From: Synaphobranchus kaupii
Lineage: Eukaryota; Chordata; Actinopteri; Anguilliformes; Synaphobranchidae
Assembly: GCA_029718625.1 (NCBI GenBank)
Contig: CM056381.1
Location: forward strand, 463,768-527,767
Direction: 5' to 3'
DNA length: 64,000 nt
A model generated the notes under the pieces. The model ran no database searches and had not been told where the DNA came from. It saw only the letters and a program-made list of their open reading frames with translations. Position numbers and translations under genes: made by a program. Shown here piece after piece: positions 50,966 to 64,000 of the stretch. Every line of letters begins with the position of its first letter. Position 1 is the first letter of the stretch.

Positions 50966-53682
50966 TAAAAAAAACATTGTTAAAGCGCATGCGTTTCACA
51001 CAAACGCACTGGACTAGCCTCGAGCCTGCCCGTCGCACAGACCCACCTTCACAAAGCCCCGCTGCTTCAGAGCTGCCGATTCTGCGCATGTAACATTAAT
51101 TTGTAATCAATTTGTGCGCTTCGGCTTGAAAGCAAAACATGTACAATTTATTAAACCTCCACATAAGGGATTGGAGGCGCTCAAAATAATTACCCACAAC
51201 GCCTTTCTCCCGCTGAACCGCGGACAGCGTGAGAAAGCACGAGCAGGCTATTGAAAACCCCCCGCGGAATTCTAATTTGCTTGTCAATACAAAAGTTTGA
51301 AAGCGCACAGGCATGATAGTTTGGCTTCATCTTAAACTCACAACCCAAAATCCATGAGTGGGTTTTTCACAAGATCTGATCAGGGAGAAAAGTGTTTGTT
51401 GAACACCGCTGATCACAGCAGCTCTAAAGCACTCGGTGTATTAAAGATGAAGGGTTTGCATAGGATCCGTAGAGGAAAGGCTTTGTTTAGATGGGGATAA
51501 ACGCGCTGGACTGAATTACAGCATGTATGGGACAACCTCATTTTGAAAACAGATTTTAAAGCCGACTGAGGGGGACGCGGGAGAAACCTACATCTACAGC
51601 CTCTGCAATACCGCCACCACCGCTATTTCTCCCAAACACTACCTGCTGCCGGAAACTAACAGCAACTGGAGAATAACAGCGTGTGTCTGTGTGTGTGTGT
51701 GTGTATGCGTGCGCGTGTGTGTTTGGGGGAGGAGCTAAAATGGGCCTAAATCCCTATAACTGGAATTGCCTGTATGCAAGACAACATGCTAAGTCTGCAA
51801 ATTATTTTATTGTAAAATATTTTTTGCCAAAGCAGTCTGATCTCATCGGCTGTGAGATGTTGCCGGCAAAGTCCCCGTCGGTGGCCAAAAGACAAGAACA
51901 CGGTCTCGAAAAACACGGGACGGCGTACGAGAGAGATTACAAATGAAGGAAAAAAACCTAACCCGACCCCTGGCACTTTAGCTTCAGCTAACCTGCCTGC
52001 TCACTGCAAGCTGAGATAGGACTGGGCTTTGTGTGAAGCAGTCAACAATTATAACACGTCCTCCAGGTTCATTATCGAATGATTTATTATGAATGTTTGG
52101 TCGCCCGCCCACAGCACCTTGCCCCACCCCTCCGTGCCACGGCAACAGTTACTCTAAAGTCGCCATCCTTCATTGGTGCCCTCGCCTTCCTCAAATCTTT
52201 TTATAGGCTGAGAAATTACAGCCATCACCGTAGCAACACTGTGTGCGTGGGTGGGTTTTATGTATAACCCTTCTGCGAGAGAGAGAGAGCCGAGAGAACG
52301 GGGAGAGAGGAAAGAGGGGAGAGAGAGAGAGAGGGAGGGAGGGAGGGATGAGAAGAGGAAGGAAGATGCATCCACACACACGTGCGAACGCACGTGCGTA
52401 CAGAGCTACACACACAGCATTCTACCCGCCAGTTTCCGCCAAAATCGATCAAAATTATCATCGCTGCTGAAAGCATGAACACTTTAAAGGCACGGTTTTA
52501 ATTATTTTTTATAAAATCTAAATTCCTGCTATTTTAAGGGTGACAAATTTCCTGTATGATTCTGACACTAGTGCACACCCGCCGATCACACCAGCATCAC
52601 TCACTGCAGACAGCCGCACTGAGGCTGTTAAAACCCCTCTTACCTGGGACCAGAGAGGGAGAGAGCCCCAGGGAATTGTGTGAGAGAGGCACAACGGCGG
52701 GCCCCACAGTCTCCGCTCGACAGACATTCTCCCACAATGCCCTGGGGCTCTCCCCTCTCTCCGCAGAAATGTCACGGAGAACACGGCGAAATCTCTCCTC
52801 ACCGCGCAGGGCCAGGACGACGCCAGGCCGGTGCGGCCGCGGACGCGACGCGACGCACGCATCACTCACACACGCCGAGCCCATTTCCGAAAGGTACGCG
52901 ACGCCGCCCGCGAAAAAAACAGGAGGAAGGGCCTCAAAAATACACTCGGCTGTCGAGTCCATGACTCACACTTAAACCAACATTTGGTGGAACCGAGCGC
53001 TCGTTCACGCTGTAATTTTAATAGGACCACTCCGGGGCGACATCACTACAACCATCATGCTGGCATCTCTTGAAAGGGGCTGTCTTCCCTGGGCCCTGGC
53101 ACGATACTATTCTCACACTGGCAAAGGGTCAAAAGTTGCTGGAAGACAGAGAGGACCAACACTAATACTTTCTCCATAATGACGACTCTCTTTCCATCAC
53201 GGCTAATCACGGGGGGAGGATCACAAAGCGCTTCCCAACTATTAAAATATGAAATGCTGCTGAGCTTTCACAATCTGGGTTTTCAGCACATTAATCAAAT
53301 AAGCCTCTCTCTTTTGCCATAATTCCCCTGACTGAGCACTGAAGAGAGGCGAGCTGCAGAAATTACCGTTCGATGATTTAACTGAGCCTTTGTTTTGGGC
53401 CCGACCAAACGTGAGGAATCCTCTTTAATAACGACGTTTGCGCTGCTGCGGACTAAAATGCCAGAGAAGTTCGCAGCTAAAGCGCGTTTGTTTGCCCTCT
53501 CTGAGAAAAGTTCAGATTAGTTACAAACTGCACTGCAAACATCTTGTGATTAAGAACATCCAATGTGCACTGCTGAATGTGATTATGTTTGTTACAACAA
53601 TATACAATTGCTACCGGATGACAAATTTGGCACACCCCAAATTGCATTTATTTTATTTAAAAAAAATTTTTTATAAACCACT

Positions 53683-53915
53683 CACCAGGCAGCGTAGTAT
53701 AACATCTAAGGACGAAGTTGCGGGTTCAGCGGTCCCATTAAAAGTAGAGTTTGCAGGTTCAAATCCAAGGTGAGACACAGCTGTTGCAGCCTTGAGCAAG
53801 ACACGTGTCCTCAAATGCTTCAGTAAACATCCAGCTGTATGAACGGACAGTACATACAAACCGCAAGCTGTGCACGTCACCCCAGACAGGGGCGTTACCT
53901 AAGCTAATAAATAAA
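53683..53915 (+). mobile_element. tRNA-derived SINE (V-SINE-like)
   Basis: The head gcagcgtagtataacatcta has a B box ggttcaaatcc (53755 onward), followed by gtgagacacagctgttgcag and the core ccttgagcaagacacgtgtc, then cagtaaacatccagctgtat. It is the same family as 34064-34246 but with an intact B box and an eroded 3' tail. Confidence 0.75.
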
Positions 53916-55159
53916 ACATTAATGCAATAGCTCATTTGTCTTTGGTCGGTCTGTTTACGTGCATAGATTAAACATCAGGTGGCATTAAAGCAGCCAAGGT
54001 CTGCAATCTCAGAGCCACGCTCTTTGCAGCCTCTAATTAGTCTAACCTTTGACTACAGCACTGGAGCAGGAGCAGGAGCAGAAGCGCTCACAGTCCCCCC
54101 CCCCCACGAGTCGTGACGACCCCCCCCCCACCCCCCAGCCGCGCTCAATGCATTAGCGTAGCTAGCACTTAGCGCCAGCAGCCGCTTCAAAAGACAGCCG
54201 GCTCATCTCTCCTGTGTGGGGGGGGGGGGGGGGAGGGCGTTGAGCTGCAAGACTTCAGAGAGCCTTGCTCCATGCTCCTCCACCAAGACTCACCACCGTG
54301 GCCACCTGTGCCCGCTTCAAACGAAACCACAGCTGCACCCCCGGGCGTCCATGCCAACCCGACGGCATCTGTGGGGTGCGGCCACAGCCATTTTGTGCCG
54401 GTGGTAAGCCGGGCTCGGTCAGGGCCAGGGGCGAGGGGAAGTTGGGGCACAGAACTTGAACCTCAACTGCGTCCTCTTGATGAAAACTGGTGACGTTAGA
54501 CAAAATAAGGAGCGCCAAGTTTTGCCAGTGTGATGACGATATTTAAAAAGAGCCATATTCAGCACTTGTATTGCCAGCCCTTACAGTTGACTGAAGTATG
54601 CGTTCAGTGCTGGTATGCAAAACACAACAATCAGAACGCCGCCCATCGCAGGACCAGACGGACCGGTTTCCCCGAACGGCAGAGTTTACGCGGAGAAACC
54701 TCCATCGCCCGCGTTCACTTCTGTCAGCGTTTCCCACTGGGGGGCAAAAGCTTTTGCATACATCCGTCACAACGTTAGCGTCAGGCCCGGCTTCTCGGCC
54801 CGGCTGGAACTCGCGCCGGGAAAGTCGCGCGACGGCCCGCGGTGCAATTAAAAACGCGTTTGCGAGTGCGTGTCGGGGGGATTTACGGGCGACAACTGAG
54901 ACACGCTAGCAGGTGAGCGTGGCCTGCAACCCGTCTTTTCCCCCTCAAGAGGCTTCATTCAGGCCTGTGACTGAGCCTCTTATTCACTGAACAACAGAGA
55001 GGGATTCATGGGGGAGCAGACCTCCGGTTACCACCGCTAGCAATCAGCTCACACTTCGCTGTGGGAACCGGCTCTCATTAGCCTGGAATCCAAACAGCCA
55101 CGTTAGCATTTTGTGTTGTTTTGGGTATTGGGAGGAGGGATCTTTAAAAGGCCGGGCCT

Positions 55160-56600
55160 TGCCTTTCTTAGGCGTCCCGCAGCTCGACGCCTCACGGACG
55201 CCGCGGACCGACGTGAAAAGAAAGGTTTTCCGACCCGGCGTAGGAGAAACGAGCGCCTGTGCGAACCTCCCTCAGACTGGGTCCCTGGCTCTTATCTGAT
55301 CACACCGGTAAGGTTACGTAATGTCCTCGGTTTCCCGGGCGACAGCTCGTTCCCGTGCAAAATGCTTGTTTACTTAACGCCGTAACCAACGATCTCAACT
55401 CGTGCGCTGCTCACGGGGACCTACTCGAGCGCAACCACGACGGCGACGAGGACAACGCACGTCGACCGCCTCTTCTCCAGCGTCGAGATGAAACGCAAGA
55501 CGTAACGTGTGAGCGATGAAGCTACAGGATCCAGCTCGGAGAGGAAAAGGCTGCGTTCAATATCATTTAAAAAAACGCAACACATTAACAGCCCCGGGGC
55601 TTAAAGCAGAGCGTGAATATCGCCGATACCCCTAAACCAATTACGCTCTTCCCCGACCAATTAAATGCGCAAACACTTGGATGCAGGTTGCAAGGCAGCG
55701 GCACAGTATGATATTACCCACCGAATCGAGCAACGTTAACCGAGCAGCAGCCTGACGTACGGCACCATCCAAAAATATTCAACAGTTGCTTTCATTAGAT
55801 CGCAGCTGTAAAGCAAAGAGAGAGGGGAGGGGGACCTAGCACAGCGAGGAGATGCGAGCGAGCGAGCGAGCGTCTACATACCGGTAAATTTTCCATTTTT
55901 GAAGACAAGATGCATCTCTCGTTGAGGATGAAAGCCCGATGCCTTGCAGTGCTTTGAAGTGTGGAGCTGCATGGCTTCTCCTGCTGCCAGCCCGACGGAC
56001 GCCGTTATTGCTCAGGAAACGCTGCGGAAACGCTGCGGAAACGCGGCAGCCCCCTCGATCAGCCTTCTCGCTCCTCCTCTTTTCGAGCGTGTCGTCGGCT
56101 GTGTTCATTATTCAGAGATCGGTGCGAGTCAACGGGGCTCCTCCATGCCCCTCGCGCGGCGTCTCCATTCTCGCACTGGCTGAGGGTAACCTGGCAACAG
56201 GCGTGGAGTCCTTGCAGTTGTTAGGGAAGATCACGTTTTTTTTTTTTTTTTTTTTTGCAGGGAAAGATTAAAAATCGCGGCGCGGCGTTATTCCGGCTCG
56301 GCGGCGCACGCCGTCTCCGTCCCCACACCCCCCCCCCTGTCCCCACCCCCCCCCCCCCCGTCCCAACACACCGACCGCTCTCTCACCCCGCCACAGAGGA
56401 TTCGCTTGTCTGCGGGGGGTGAATTTAAAGGCGCGAACGGGAGCCGTTTCTGTGCGCGTTGGCGACGTGCGCAATCCGACAGCCCGAGTCCGCCGCTCCA
56501 GCCGGAGGAGGTCGCCTTCGCGGGAGGTACCAGGGCCGCGACGAGGAGGTTCGGTTCTGCCCAATTTGGAGGAAACGGCCCCGGTTGTGTTTGCTAAAGA
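55160..56600. promoter_or_regulatory. CpG-rich zone, partly inside the duplicated block
   Basis: CpG dinucleotides are frequent from the cgtcccgcagctcgacgcct region to about 56.6 kb, again in the second copy (58531-59640). It is the strongest CpG-rich zone upstream of enah exon 2 and could be an enah promoter or enhancer. However, no ATGAG|GT first exon is visible in it, and the adjacent N gap may hide sequence. Confidence 0.3.
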
Positions 56601-56755
56601 AAGGCTTTGTGCACAAAGAGGGCAGGACAGGTTCAGTAATGTAATGTTTCAGCGCTCATGGTAAAGCCAGTCCTCAGGACCCCCACAGGCAGACCTGACA
56701 CTGGACCTTCTCCCAGAGTCAACACACACACACACTCTCTAATGTATACACACAA

Positions 56756-56809
<54 letters not shown>

Positions 56810-56949
56810 TGTATACAAACAAATCACACACACACTCTAATATATACATGCAAATTACACAAGCATGCATACACACACACAATCTCTCTAATACAAACAT
56901 GCATATACATATACTTAGACAAGCACGCATGCACACAAACACGTACACA

Positions 56950-56990
<41 letters not shown>

Positions 56991-57080
56991 TATATACATG
57001 CAAATTACACAAGCATGCATACACACACACAATCTCTCTAATACAAAACATGCATATACATATACTTACACAAGCACGCA

Positions 57081-57111
<31 letters not shown>

Positions 57112-57143
57112 CACAACACACACACACACACACACACACACAC

Positions 57144-57202
<59 letters not shown>

Positions 57203-58030
57203 CACACACACACACACACACACTGTTTAAGGCCTGGCTGTCAGCAGTCTCTTAGGACATTGCTGGAACTCTGATTGACAGATAGCCTCTTTCAGAGACT
57301 TCCCTGATAAAGCACCCCGCCACTATTACCCACCGACGGGAAGACTGACCTTCCCAGCAGCCCGTTGCCCGACACGATGCGTTCCGAGTGAGAGCACCTG
57401 TCTGCAGCAGGACGGGGTGAGGTCGGGAGGTCAGAGGTCACGGAGGTCTCAGTGACATAGTACCAGGCACAAGGCAGGGATGACAGGACAGCTGAGAGAC
57501 ACAGGTCATGTCACTCAGAAGCCCCTTTCACTCACACACAAACACACACACACCTTAACTCAAAAATGGTCCTGCAATTTCCCATGTTGGCTTCAATGTG
57601 TGAACAGAGAAGGAGGCCATTTTTTGTGTAGGACGTTCCTCCAATTCGCCAGGCCGGGACCCAGTAAGTTTTAATGTGAACAAAAGCAGCAACACTCTCA
57701 GACAAAGTGTGCTAAAGGCTACGATGTTCTTACGCACGACCTTTTGTTTCTGCACAATTGCTTTAATTAAATACCTTTACTGAATCTGCCCTCTCGACGA
57801 TTCCTTCACAAATATGAGTCACTGCACATATGAATATATAAAAGAAGCTGCATTGTGCGATTTTGTGAGGGAAATTTGAACATTTATTTTTGGAATGGGA
57901 TAAACGGTGTCACTGTCCTTGATTGACATGGCTTGTTAACACCATTACAAAATTGTGTACTATGCAATATTTCTCCCTGATAAATATCTGTTTCAGGCGC
58001 TCTTTTAAGTAGCTTTTTTTGTCCAATGTA
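55468..58030 (+). repeat. left copy of direct duplication flanking the N gap (2563 bp)
   Basis: Starting at gcctcttctccagcgtcgag, this block is collinear with 58531-60782 to the base before the gap. Differences are single-base indels, a few substitutions, and a longer CA region (56725-57225) containing a second copy of a block of about 150 bp (ctaatatatacatgcaaatt onward). See the paired entry and the finding on false duplication. Confidence 0.95.
56725..57225. repeat. (CA)n microsatellite with nested duplicated block
   Basis: CA tracts surround two copies of an approximately 100-bp module (atatacatgcaaattacaca, then aatctctctaatacaaa, then cttacacaagcacgcatgc) at about 56840-56940 and 56990-57085. 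Confidence 0.95.
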
Positions 58031-58530
58031 NNNNNNNNNNNNNNNNNNNNNNNNNNNNNNNNNNNNNNNNNNNNNNNNNNNNNNNNNNNNNNNNNNNNNN
58101 NNNNNNNNNNNNNNNNNNNNNNNNNNNNNNNNNNNNNNNNNNNNNNNNNNNNNNNNNNNNNNNNNNNNNNNNNNNNNNNNNNNNNNNNNNNNNNNNNNNN
58201 NNNNNNNNNNNNNNNNNNNNNNNNNNNNNNNNNNNNNNNNNNNNNNNNNNNNNNNNNNNNNNNNNNNNNNNNNNNNNNNNNNNNNNNNNNNNNNNNNNNN
58301 NNNNNNNNNNNNNNNNNNNNNNNNNNNNNNNNNNNNNNNNNNNNNNNNNNNNNNNNNNNNNNNNNNNNNNNNNNNNNNNNNNNNNNNNNNNNNNNNNNNN
58401 NNNNNNNNNNNNNNNNNNNNNNNNNNNNNNNNNNNNNNNNNNNNNNNNNNNNNNNNNNNNNNNNNNNNNNNNNNNNNNNNNNNNNNNNNNNNNNNNNNNN
58501 NNNNNNNNNNNNNNNNNNNNNNNNNNNNNN
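58031..58530. other. assembly gap of exactly 500 N
   Basis: The round size indicates a placeholder gap between contigs, not a measured distance. Open frames reported through it consist of unknown residues. Confidence 0.99.
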
Positions 58531-59944
58531 GCCTCTTCTCCAGCGTCGAGATGAAACGCAAGACATAACGTGGAGCGATGAAGCTACAGGATCCGCTCGG
58601 AGAGGAAAAGGCTGCGTTCAATATCATTTAAAAAACGCAACATTAACAGCCCCGGGGCTTAAAGCAGAGCGTGAATATCGCCGATACCCCTAAACCAATT
58701 ACGCTCTTCCCCGACCAATTAAATGCGCAAACACTTGGATGCAGGTTGCAAGGCAGCGGCACAGTATGATATTACCCACCGAATCGAGCAGCGTTAACCG
58801 AGCAGCCTGACGTACGGCACCTCCAAAAATATTCAACAGTTGCTTTCATTAGATCGCAGCTGTAAAGCAAAGAGAGAGGGGAGGGGGACCTAGCACAGCG
58901 AGGAGAGCGAGCGAGCGAGCGAGCGTCTACATACCGGTAAATTTCCATTTTTGAAGACAAGATGCATCTCTCGTTGAGGATGAAGCCCGATGCCTTGCAG
59001 TGCTTTGAAGTGTGGAGCTGCATGGCTTCTCCTGCTGCCGCCCGACGGACGCCGTTATTGCTCAGGAAAAGCTGCGGAAACGCTGCGGAAACGCGGCAGC
59101 CCCTCGATCAGCCTTCTCGCTCCCCTCTTTCGAGCACGTCGTCGGCTGTGTTCATTATTCAGAGATCGGTGCGAGTCAACGGGGCTCCTCCATGCCCCTC
59201 GCGCGGCGTCTCCATTCTCGCACTGGCTGAGGGTAACCTGGCAACAGGCGTGGAGTCCTTGCAGTTGTTAGGGAAGATCACGTTTTTTTTTTTTTTTTTT
59301 GCAGGGAAAGATTAAAAATCGCGGCGCGGCGTTATTCCGGCTCGGCGGCGCACGCCGTCTCCGTCCCCACCCCCCCTCCCCCCCTGTCCCAACACACCGA
59401 CCGCACTCCCTGCCAGAGAGGATTCGCTTTGTCTGCGGGGGGTGAATTTAAAGGCGCGAACGGGAGCCGTTTCTGTGCGCGTTGGCGACGTGCGCATCCG
59501 ACAGCCCGAGTCGCCGCTCCAGCGGAGGAGTCGCCTTCGCGGGAGTACCGGCCGCGCCGAGGAGGTTCGGTTCTGCCGAATTTGGAGAAAACGGTCCCGG
59601 TTGTGTTTGCTAAAGAAAGGCTTTGTGCACAGAGAGGGTAGGACAGGTTCAGTAATGTAATGTTTCAGCGCTCATGGTAAAGCCAGTCCTCAGGACCCCA
59701 CAGGCAGACCTGACACTGGACCTTCTCCCAGAGTCAACACACACACACACACTCTCTAATGTATACACACAAATTACACACACACACACACACACACTCA
59801 CACACTAATGTATACAAACAAATCACACACACACACACTCTAATATATACATGCAAATTACACAAGCATGCATACACACACACAATCTCTCTAATATAAA
59901 CATGCATATACATATACTTACACAAGCACGCATGCACACAAACA

Positions 59945-59978
<34 letters not shown>

Positions 59979-60782
59979 GTTAAGGCCTGGCTGTCAGCAG
60001 TCTCTTAGGACATTGCTGGAACTCTGATTGACAGATGTCCTAGCCTCTTTCAGAGACTTCCCTGATAAAGCACCCCGCCACTTTACCCACCGACGGGAAG
60101 ACTGACCTTCCCAGCAGCCCGTTGCCCGACACGATGCGTTCCGAGTGAGAGCACCTGTCTGCAGCAGGACGGGGTGAGGTCGGGAGGTCAGAGGTCACGG
60201 AGGTCTCAGTGACATAGTACCAGGCACAAGGCAGTGATGGACAGGACAGCTGAGACACACAGGTCATGTCACTCAGAAGCCCCTTTCACTCACACACAAA
60301 CACACACACCTTAACTCAAAAATGGTCCTGCAATTTCCCATGTTGGCTTCATGTGTGAACAGAGAAGGAGGCCATTTTTTGTGTAGGACGTTCCTCCAAT
60401 TCGCCAGGCCGGGACCCAGTAAGTTTTAATGTGAACAAAAGCAGCAACACTCTCAGACAAAGTGTGCTAAAGGCTACGATGTTCTTACGCACGACCTTTT
60501 GTTTCTGGCACAATTGCTTTAATAAATACTTTACTGAATCTGCCCTCTCAACGATTCCTTCACAAATATGAGTCACTGCACATATGAATATAAAAGAAGC
60601 TGCATTGTGCGATTTTGTGAGGGAAATTTGAACATTTATTTTTGGAATGGGATAAACGGTGTCACTGTCCTTGCTTGACAGGGCTTCTTAACACCATTAC
60701 AAAATTGTGTGCTATGCAATATTTCTCCCTGATAAATATCTGTGTCAGGCGCTCTTTTAAGTAGCTTTTTTTGTCCAATGTA
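58531..60782 (+). repeat. right copy of direct duplication flanking the N gap (2252 bp)
   Basis: This is collinear with 55468-58030 from the first base after the gap to tccaatgta at 60774-60782, after which unique sequence continues. Its CA region (59737-59978) is about half as long and has only one copy of the catgcatatacatatactta block. It has the same poly-T run (about 59283-59300), shorter by a few bases. Confidence 0.95.
59737..59978. repeat. (CA)n microsatellite, shorter allele-like copy
   Basis: This is equivalent to 56725-57225 but has a single module and shorter CA runs. Confidence 0.95.
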
Positions 60783-61970
60783 GCAAGCTGGCTAGTACCA
60801 CATATATATGGTAGATATTGCTAGCTATTTAACTTGACTAACAGAATTATTTTTGTTGCATTTTACCGAAAACAACTTTGCAAGTATTGATTTTAATTGT
60901 TTCAATTGTTTATCTAACATCAGCCATTTGGAATCATATAACTGAGCTATATTGGCAAAAGAAGTTACCATGAGTTATCTTAAAACTATCACTCTTCAAC
61001 TGGGTTGTGTTGGTGGGATTTACAATTCTGCAAAAACTACTATTCAGCTAAATATCTGGCTTTTTTAAGGAGCAACTAAGGTAACGTTAAAGGTTTGCCC
61101 TGCATTGCCTCAGGTAGACATCCTGCCTTGCCTGATCTATACGGAACGGTCATGTGTGAACAGACAGAATTTTCCCGTGTAGGAGACCTGTGTGTGAACG
61201 GGGAAAACCGCTACCCTAACCCGGATAATTGAACCCGGCAATGTTACGGATTCCATGTGTGAATGAGAGGGGCTAGAGAGTCAAGGACCCCTCCCCCCCC
61301 CCCCCGCAGGTGCCCTCAGTGCCTGAATCATAATTAAGAGCCAGACTCCCCTCTGGGGGCCTAAACAGGGGCATTAATCACGCAGGCACCGAGAGGGAAC
61401 GCCCTCAGCGAATGGAGCACTCTCAATGCCTTCCGATTTGGAGATGGAGTCAAACAGCGCTGCCGAATCCTTCCTTCGGCTCTGCCACACACGGAAGACA
61501 TAACCGATATACGCTGCATACGACAACAGGTTTTCAGCTCCATTTTCAAGGAATACCAGGCAAGCTTTTCAGGGAAAGCGCATTTCCGTAAGCCTGGATG
61601 TATACTGCGTCAACCTGTTTACAGCCATAAGCTCGGATGCGAGAGAGCAAGACTGCATCAATATTTCATAAAGCTGATAGATGAAGGCCTCTGCTACAAC
61701 AGCGCTAGGCGAGCGTTATTCACCCGAATCTCAACGATTACCACGTTAAGCACTGTCACAATAACAAGAGCCAGCTGCTGATGGACCAGGTACACTTGAA
61801 ACCAATAAGAGACACGTAGCCAATCACTGCAGACAAGCGCATTTTATCTTTCGCCGTGCAGGCAGCCTGGTACGACAGCTGCGATCACAAACAAATGTAA
61901 AAAGCACGTATGGCTTACTCTCACTCACGCGTTCACAGACACGCAAATGCATGAGATATGCAAACTGTCA

Positions 61971-61971
<1 letters not shown>

Positions 61972-62007
<36 letters not shown>

Positions 62008-62212
62008 AATCGCTCCTGCACTCTATCTCGATCACACACACACACGCACGTTCACGTGCACACAGGCAGACACGCAATTCACATGCACACACACACACAC
62101 ACAGACACACAGACACACAGACACACAGACACACAGACACACAGACACACAGACACACAGACACACAGACACACAAAGACACACAAAGACACACACACAA
62201 AGACACACCAGT
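61972..62212. repeat. compound (CA)n and (CACACAGACA)n microsatellite
   Basis: It has about seven cacacagaca units (62095-62175) followed by cacacaaagacacac. The same decanucleotide occurs at 6090-6180, 56 kb away. Confidence 0.96.
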
Positions 62213-64000
62213 AGCAGAAGAAACCCAGATTTTCTATAAGCGGCAAAAGCTGCTTGCAATTCCCCCAGTCTTTGGGGGGAAAGAGGAGCCACTCCAAGCA
62301 TTAGTGCTGGCGCAACAGAGCAAGCTCTCCCACGGCTCCAGCCCTCCGCCTGTGCCAGCACCACTTCCCGCTCCTGCCAATCACAGGGGGGGGGACACGA
62401 CGGATTCAATAAAGACACGAGCACCACTCGAGAGGGTCCCTAAAACGAGCGCCAGCTCCTCTCCTCCGCCGTAGCCGAAGCTGAAGGAGCCTCTCGAGGT
62501 GCACCTGCCCGGCGGCGCGGCCGATGAGGGCCCGGCCGGTAACGGCGGTAATCAGGCACGCGTTTCGCAATCATACCAGCGCATCTCGTTCCACAACACA
62601 CAAGATCTGCATCACATCACATTTTTATTTATTTATTTTTTTTACTGCCATATAAATTAATTTCCTGCTACTTGTTTGTTCCATCAAACCTGCAGTAAGA
62701 CATGGATAAAGATCAAACCGGAACAGGCCCGGAATGGGTTCACCCTCTTTGGTCATCGAGCGAGGGGGGTGGGGTGGGAAGAGAGAAATCCAATCAGAAC
62801 GATAGCGGGCTATTTCCGCTGCTCCTCATTTGACATCAGAGATGATGTCACTGCGTTGATTGGCAGCTGGAGCGACCGACTGCCGCCTTAGCGCCGAGGC
62901 GCCATCGTCACACAGGCAGCAGAGCCCCCGCCATAAACCAGCGACAACAGCCTGCGAAATCCAACAGCACCGTGACAAAGAAAAGTGTCAAACACAAAAT
63001 TACACAACAAAACAAACGACTCCTTGTCCTCACTGCCAGGTTTAGCTACTGTAGACACGCCCCCGAGCGTCATACCTCCCCCACAAATGCAAGGCTCTTC
63101 CACTCTCCTCCCGCTCTCAGCTTTTGTCATTTTTGAAGAGCCAATCAGAAGAAGCCCTCACCTCTAGACTGGGCTACAGGTGCAGCAGCGTGTGGGAACT
63201 CCACATAAATAACCGGAGGAAATCGGAGAAGGCCGGGCCAATTTTCCAGTCTTTTGACTTTAGCAAACATGTGTCAGTCAGAGGTACAGCTAACCTACAG
63301 CTAACCTAAATATAACCTATACCACCAAAAAAAGTCCTAAACGAAAAGAGACTGTATACAATTTAATAAGAGAGGAAATTAGGTAATAAATATTCAGCCC
63401 TACACAGAATGATCTGCAGAAAGAGCTCTCTCATTAACAGTTTGCGCGTATACACACAAACAAACGCACACATACACGCACTACGCTCTCCTTCAGCACA
63501 GAAGCGGCCATTAAGGCCTCGGCGGCTCATCAACGCCGCCGCTGTGACGTCACTACACGGTAACCCAGGGAGAGGGCCGGCGGAGGACGGCTTCGGGACG
63601 GCGCTCCCGTGCCAGGCCGCGTAAGCGACACCGCTCCGAGTACCCGGGCCGTCGCAAAGCCAGACGGAGGAACCGGATAGCCAGCACGCGGAAAAAGTGC
63701 ACGCTTCACCAAAATGACTTTGACAGCCGTGTTTACAGGGGGGCTTTATGGTTTGACATTTCTCCGGTGGGGGGCGTGGTGTGGTTTGCGACGGGGGCTG
63801 TGTAGTGATTTTATGTAAATGTGGTTGGCAGCCCGTTCGCTTCTCCCACAAACACATACAGTAGCTGGATAGGCCTGCTTCCCTTCAGGCACGCCCCTGC
63901 AAACCCCTATGGCTGGATCCAATTCAGCTGAAAATGTGGATTTAACCAACAGTAACAGCCAGACACACTTTTCCTACCACAGTTACATGTCAACCAATAA

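Noticed and set aside
57884..58693. ORFs of 180-247 codons across 58031-58530
   Set aside because: They consist almost entirely of N-gap placeholder residues.

Overview
This window is non-coding-rich vertebrate DNA, almost certainly from a ray-finned fish. It has two short exons with GT-AG splice sites separated by 10.6 kb, abundant (CA)n microsatellites and minisatellites, tRNA-derived SINEs of fish type and small DNA-transposon remnants. No bacterial-type operons, CRISPR arrays or phage genes are present. The only gene supported with confidence is enah (Mena, an Ena/VASP actin regulator), transcribed from high to low coordinates on the minus strand.

Two consecutive coding exons encode almost the whole EVH1 domain. 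The upstream exon at 40664-40829 gives Mena residues 3-57, and the downstream exon at 29902-30079 gives residues 58-116. Their phases fit exactly (2 to 0, then 0 to 1). The tiny first coding exon (ATG plus two bases) was not found up to position 64000, and the exons after EVH1 were not found down to position 1. The window is therefore intron 3 (partial), exon 3, intron 2, exon 2 and intron 1 (partial).

Positions 1-29901 (intron 3) hold a 26-bp minisatellite at the window edge, a 16-bp G-rich minisatellite, smaller tandem arrays, several CpG-rich islands, a palindromic MITE-like element, a TA-flanked MITE-like element, and two copies each of two interspersed repeats. Positions 30080-40663 (intron 2) hold three minisatellites (71, 37 and 29 bp units). 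The last is 2.1 kb long and has a 574-bp higher-order period. Positions 40830-64000 (intron 1) hold long CA tracts, a 47-bp minisatellite, SINEs and a CpG-rich zone near 55-56.6 kb. A 500-N gap lies at 58031-58530, flanked by two near-identical direct copies of about 2.3-2.6 kb; this looks like an assembly false duplication of two haplotypes.

The speculative items are two candidate alternative first exons of enah in intron 3 (23456-23522 and 17021-17141), whose donor phase matches that of the EVH1 exon 3, and a TATA/GC-box promoter-like cluster followed by a 46-codon ORF on the plus strand near 3.7-3.9 kb. I saw no convincing undescribed system. Most long open frames in this window are read-through of tandem repeats whose units lack stops.
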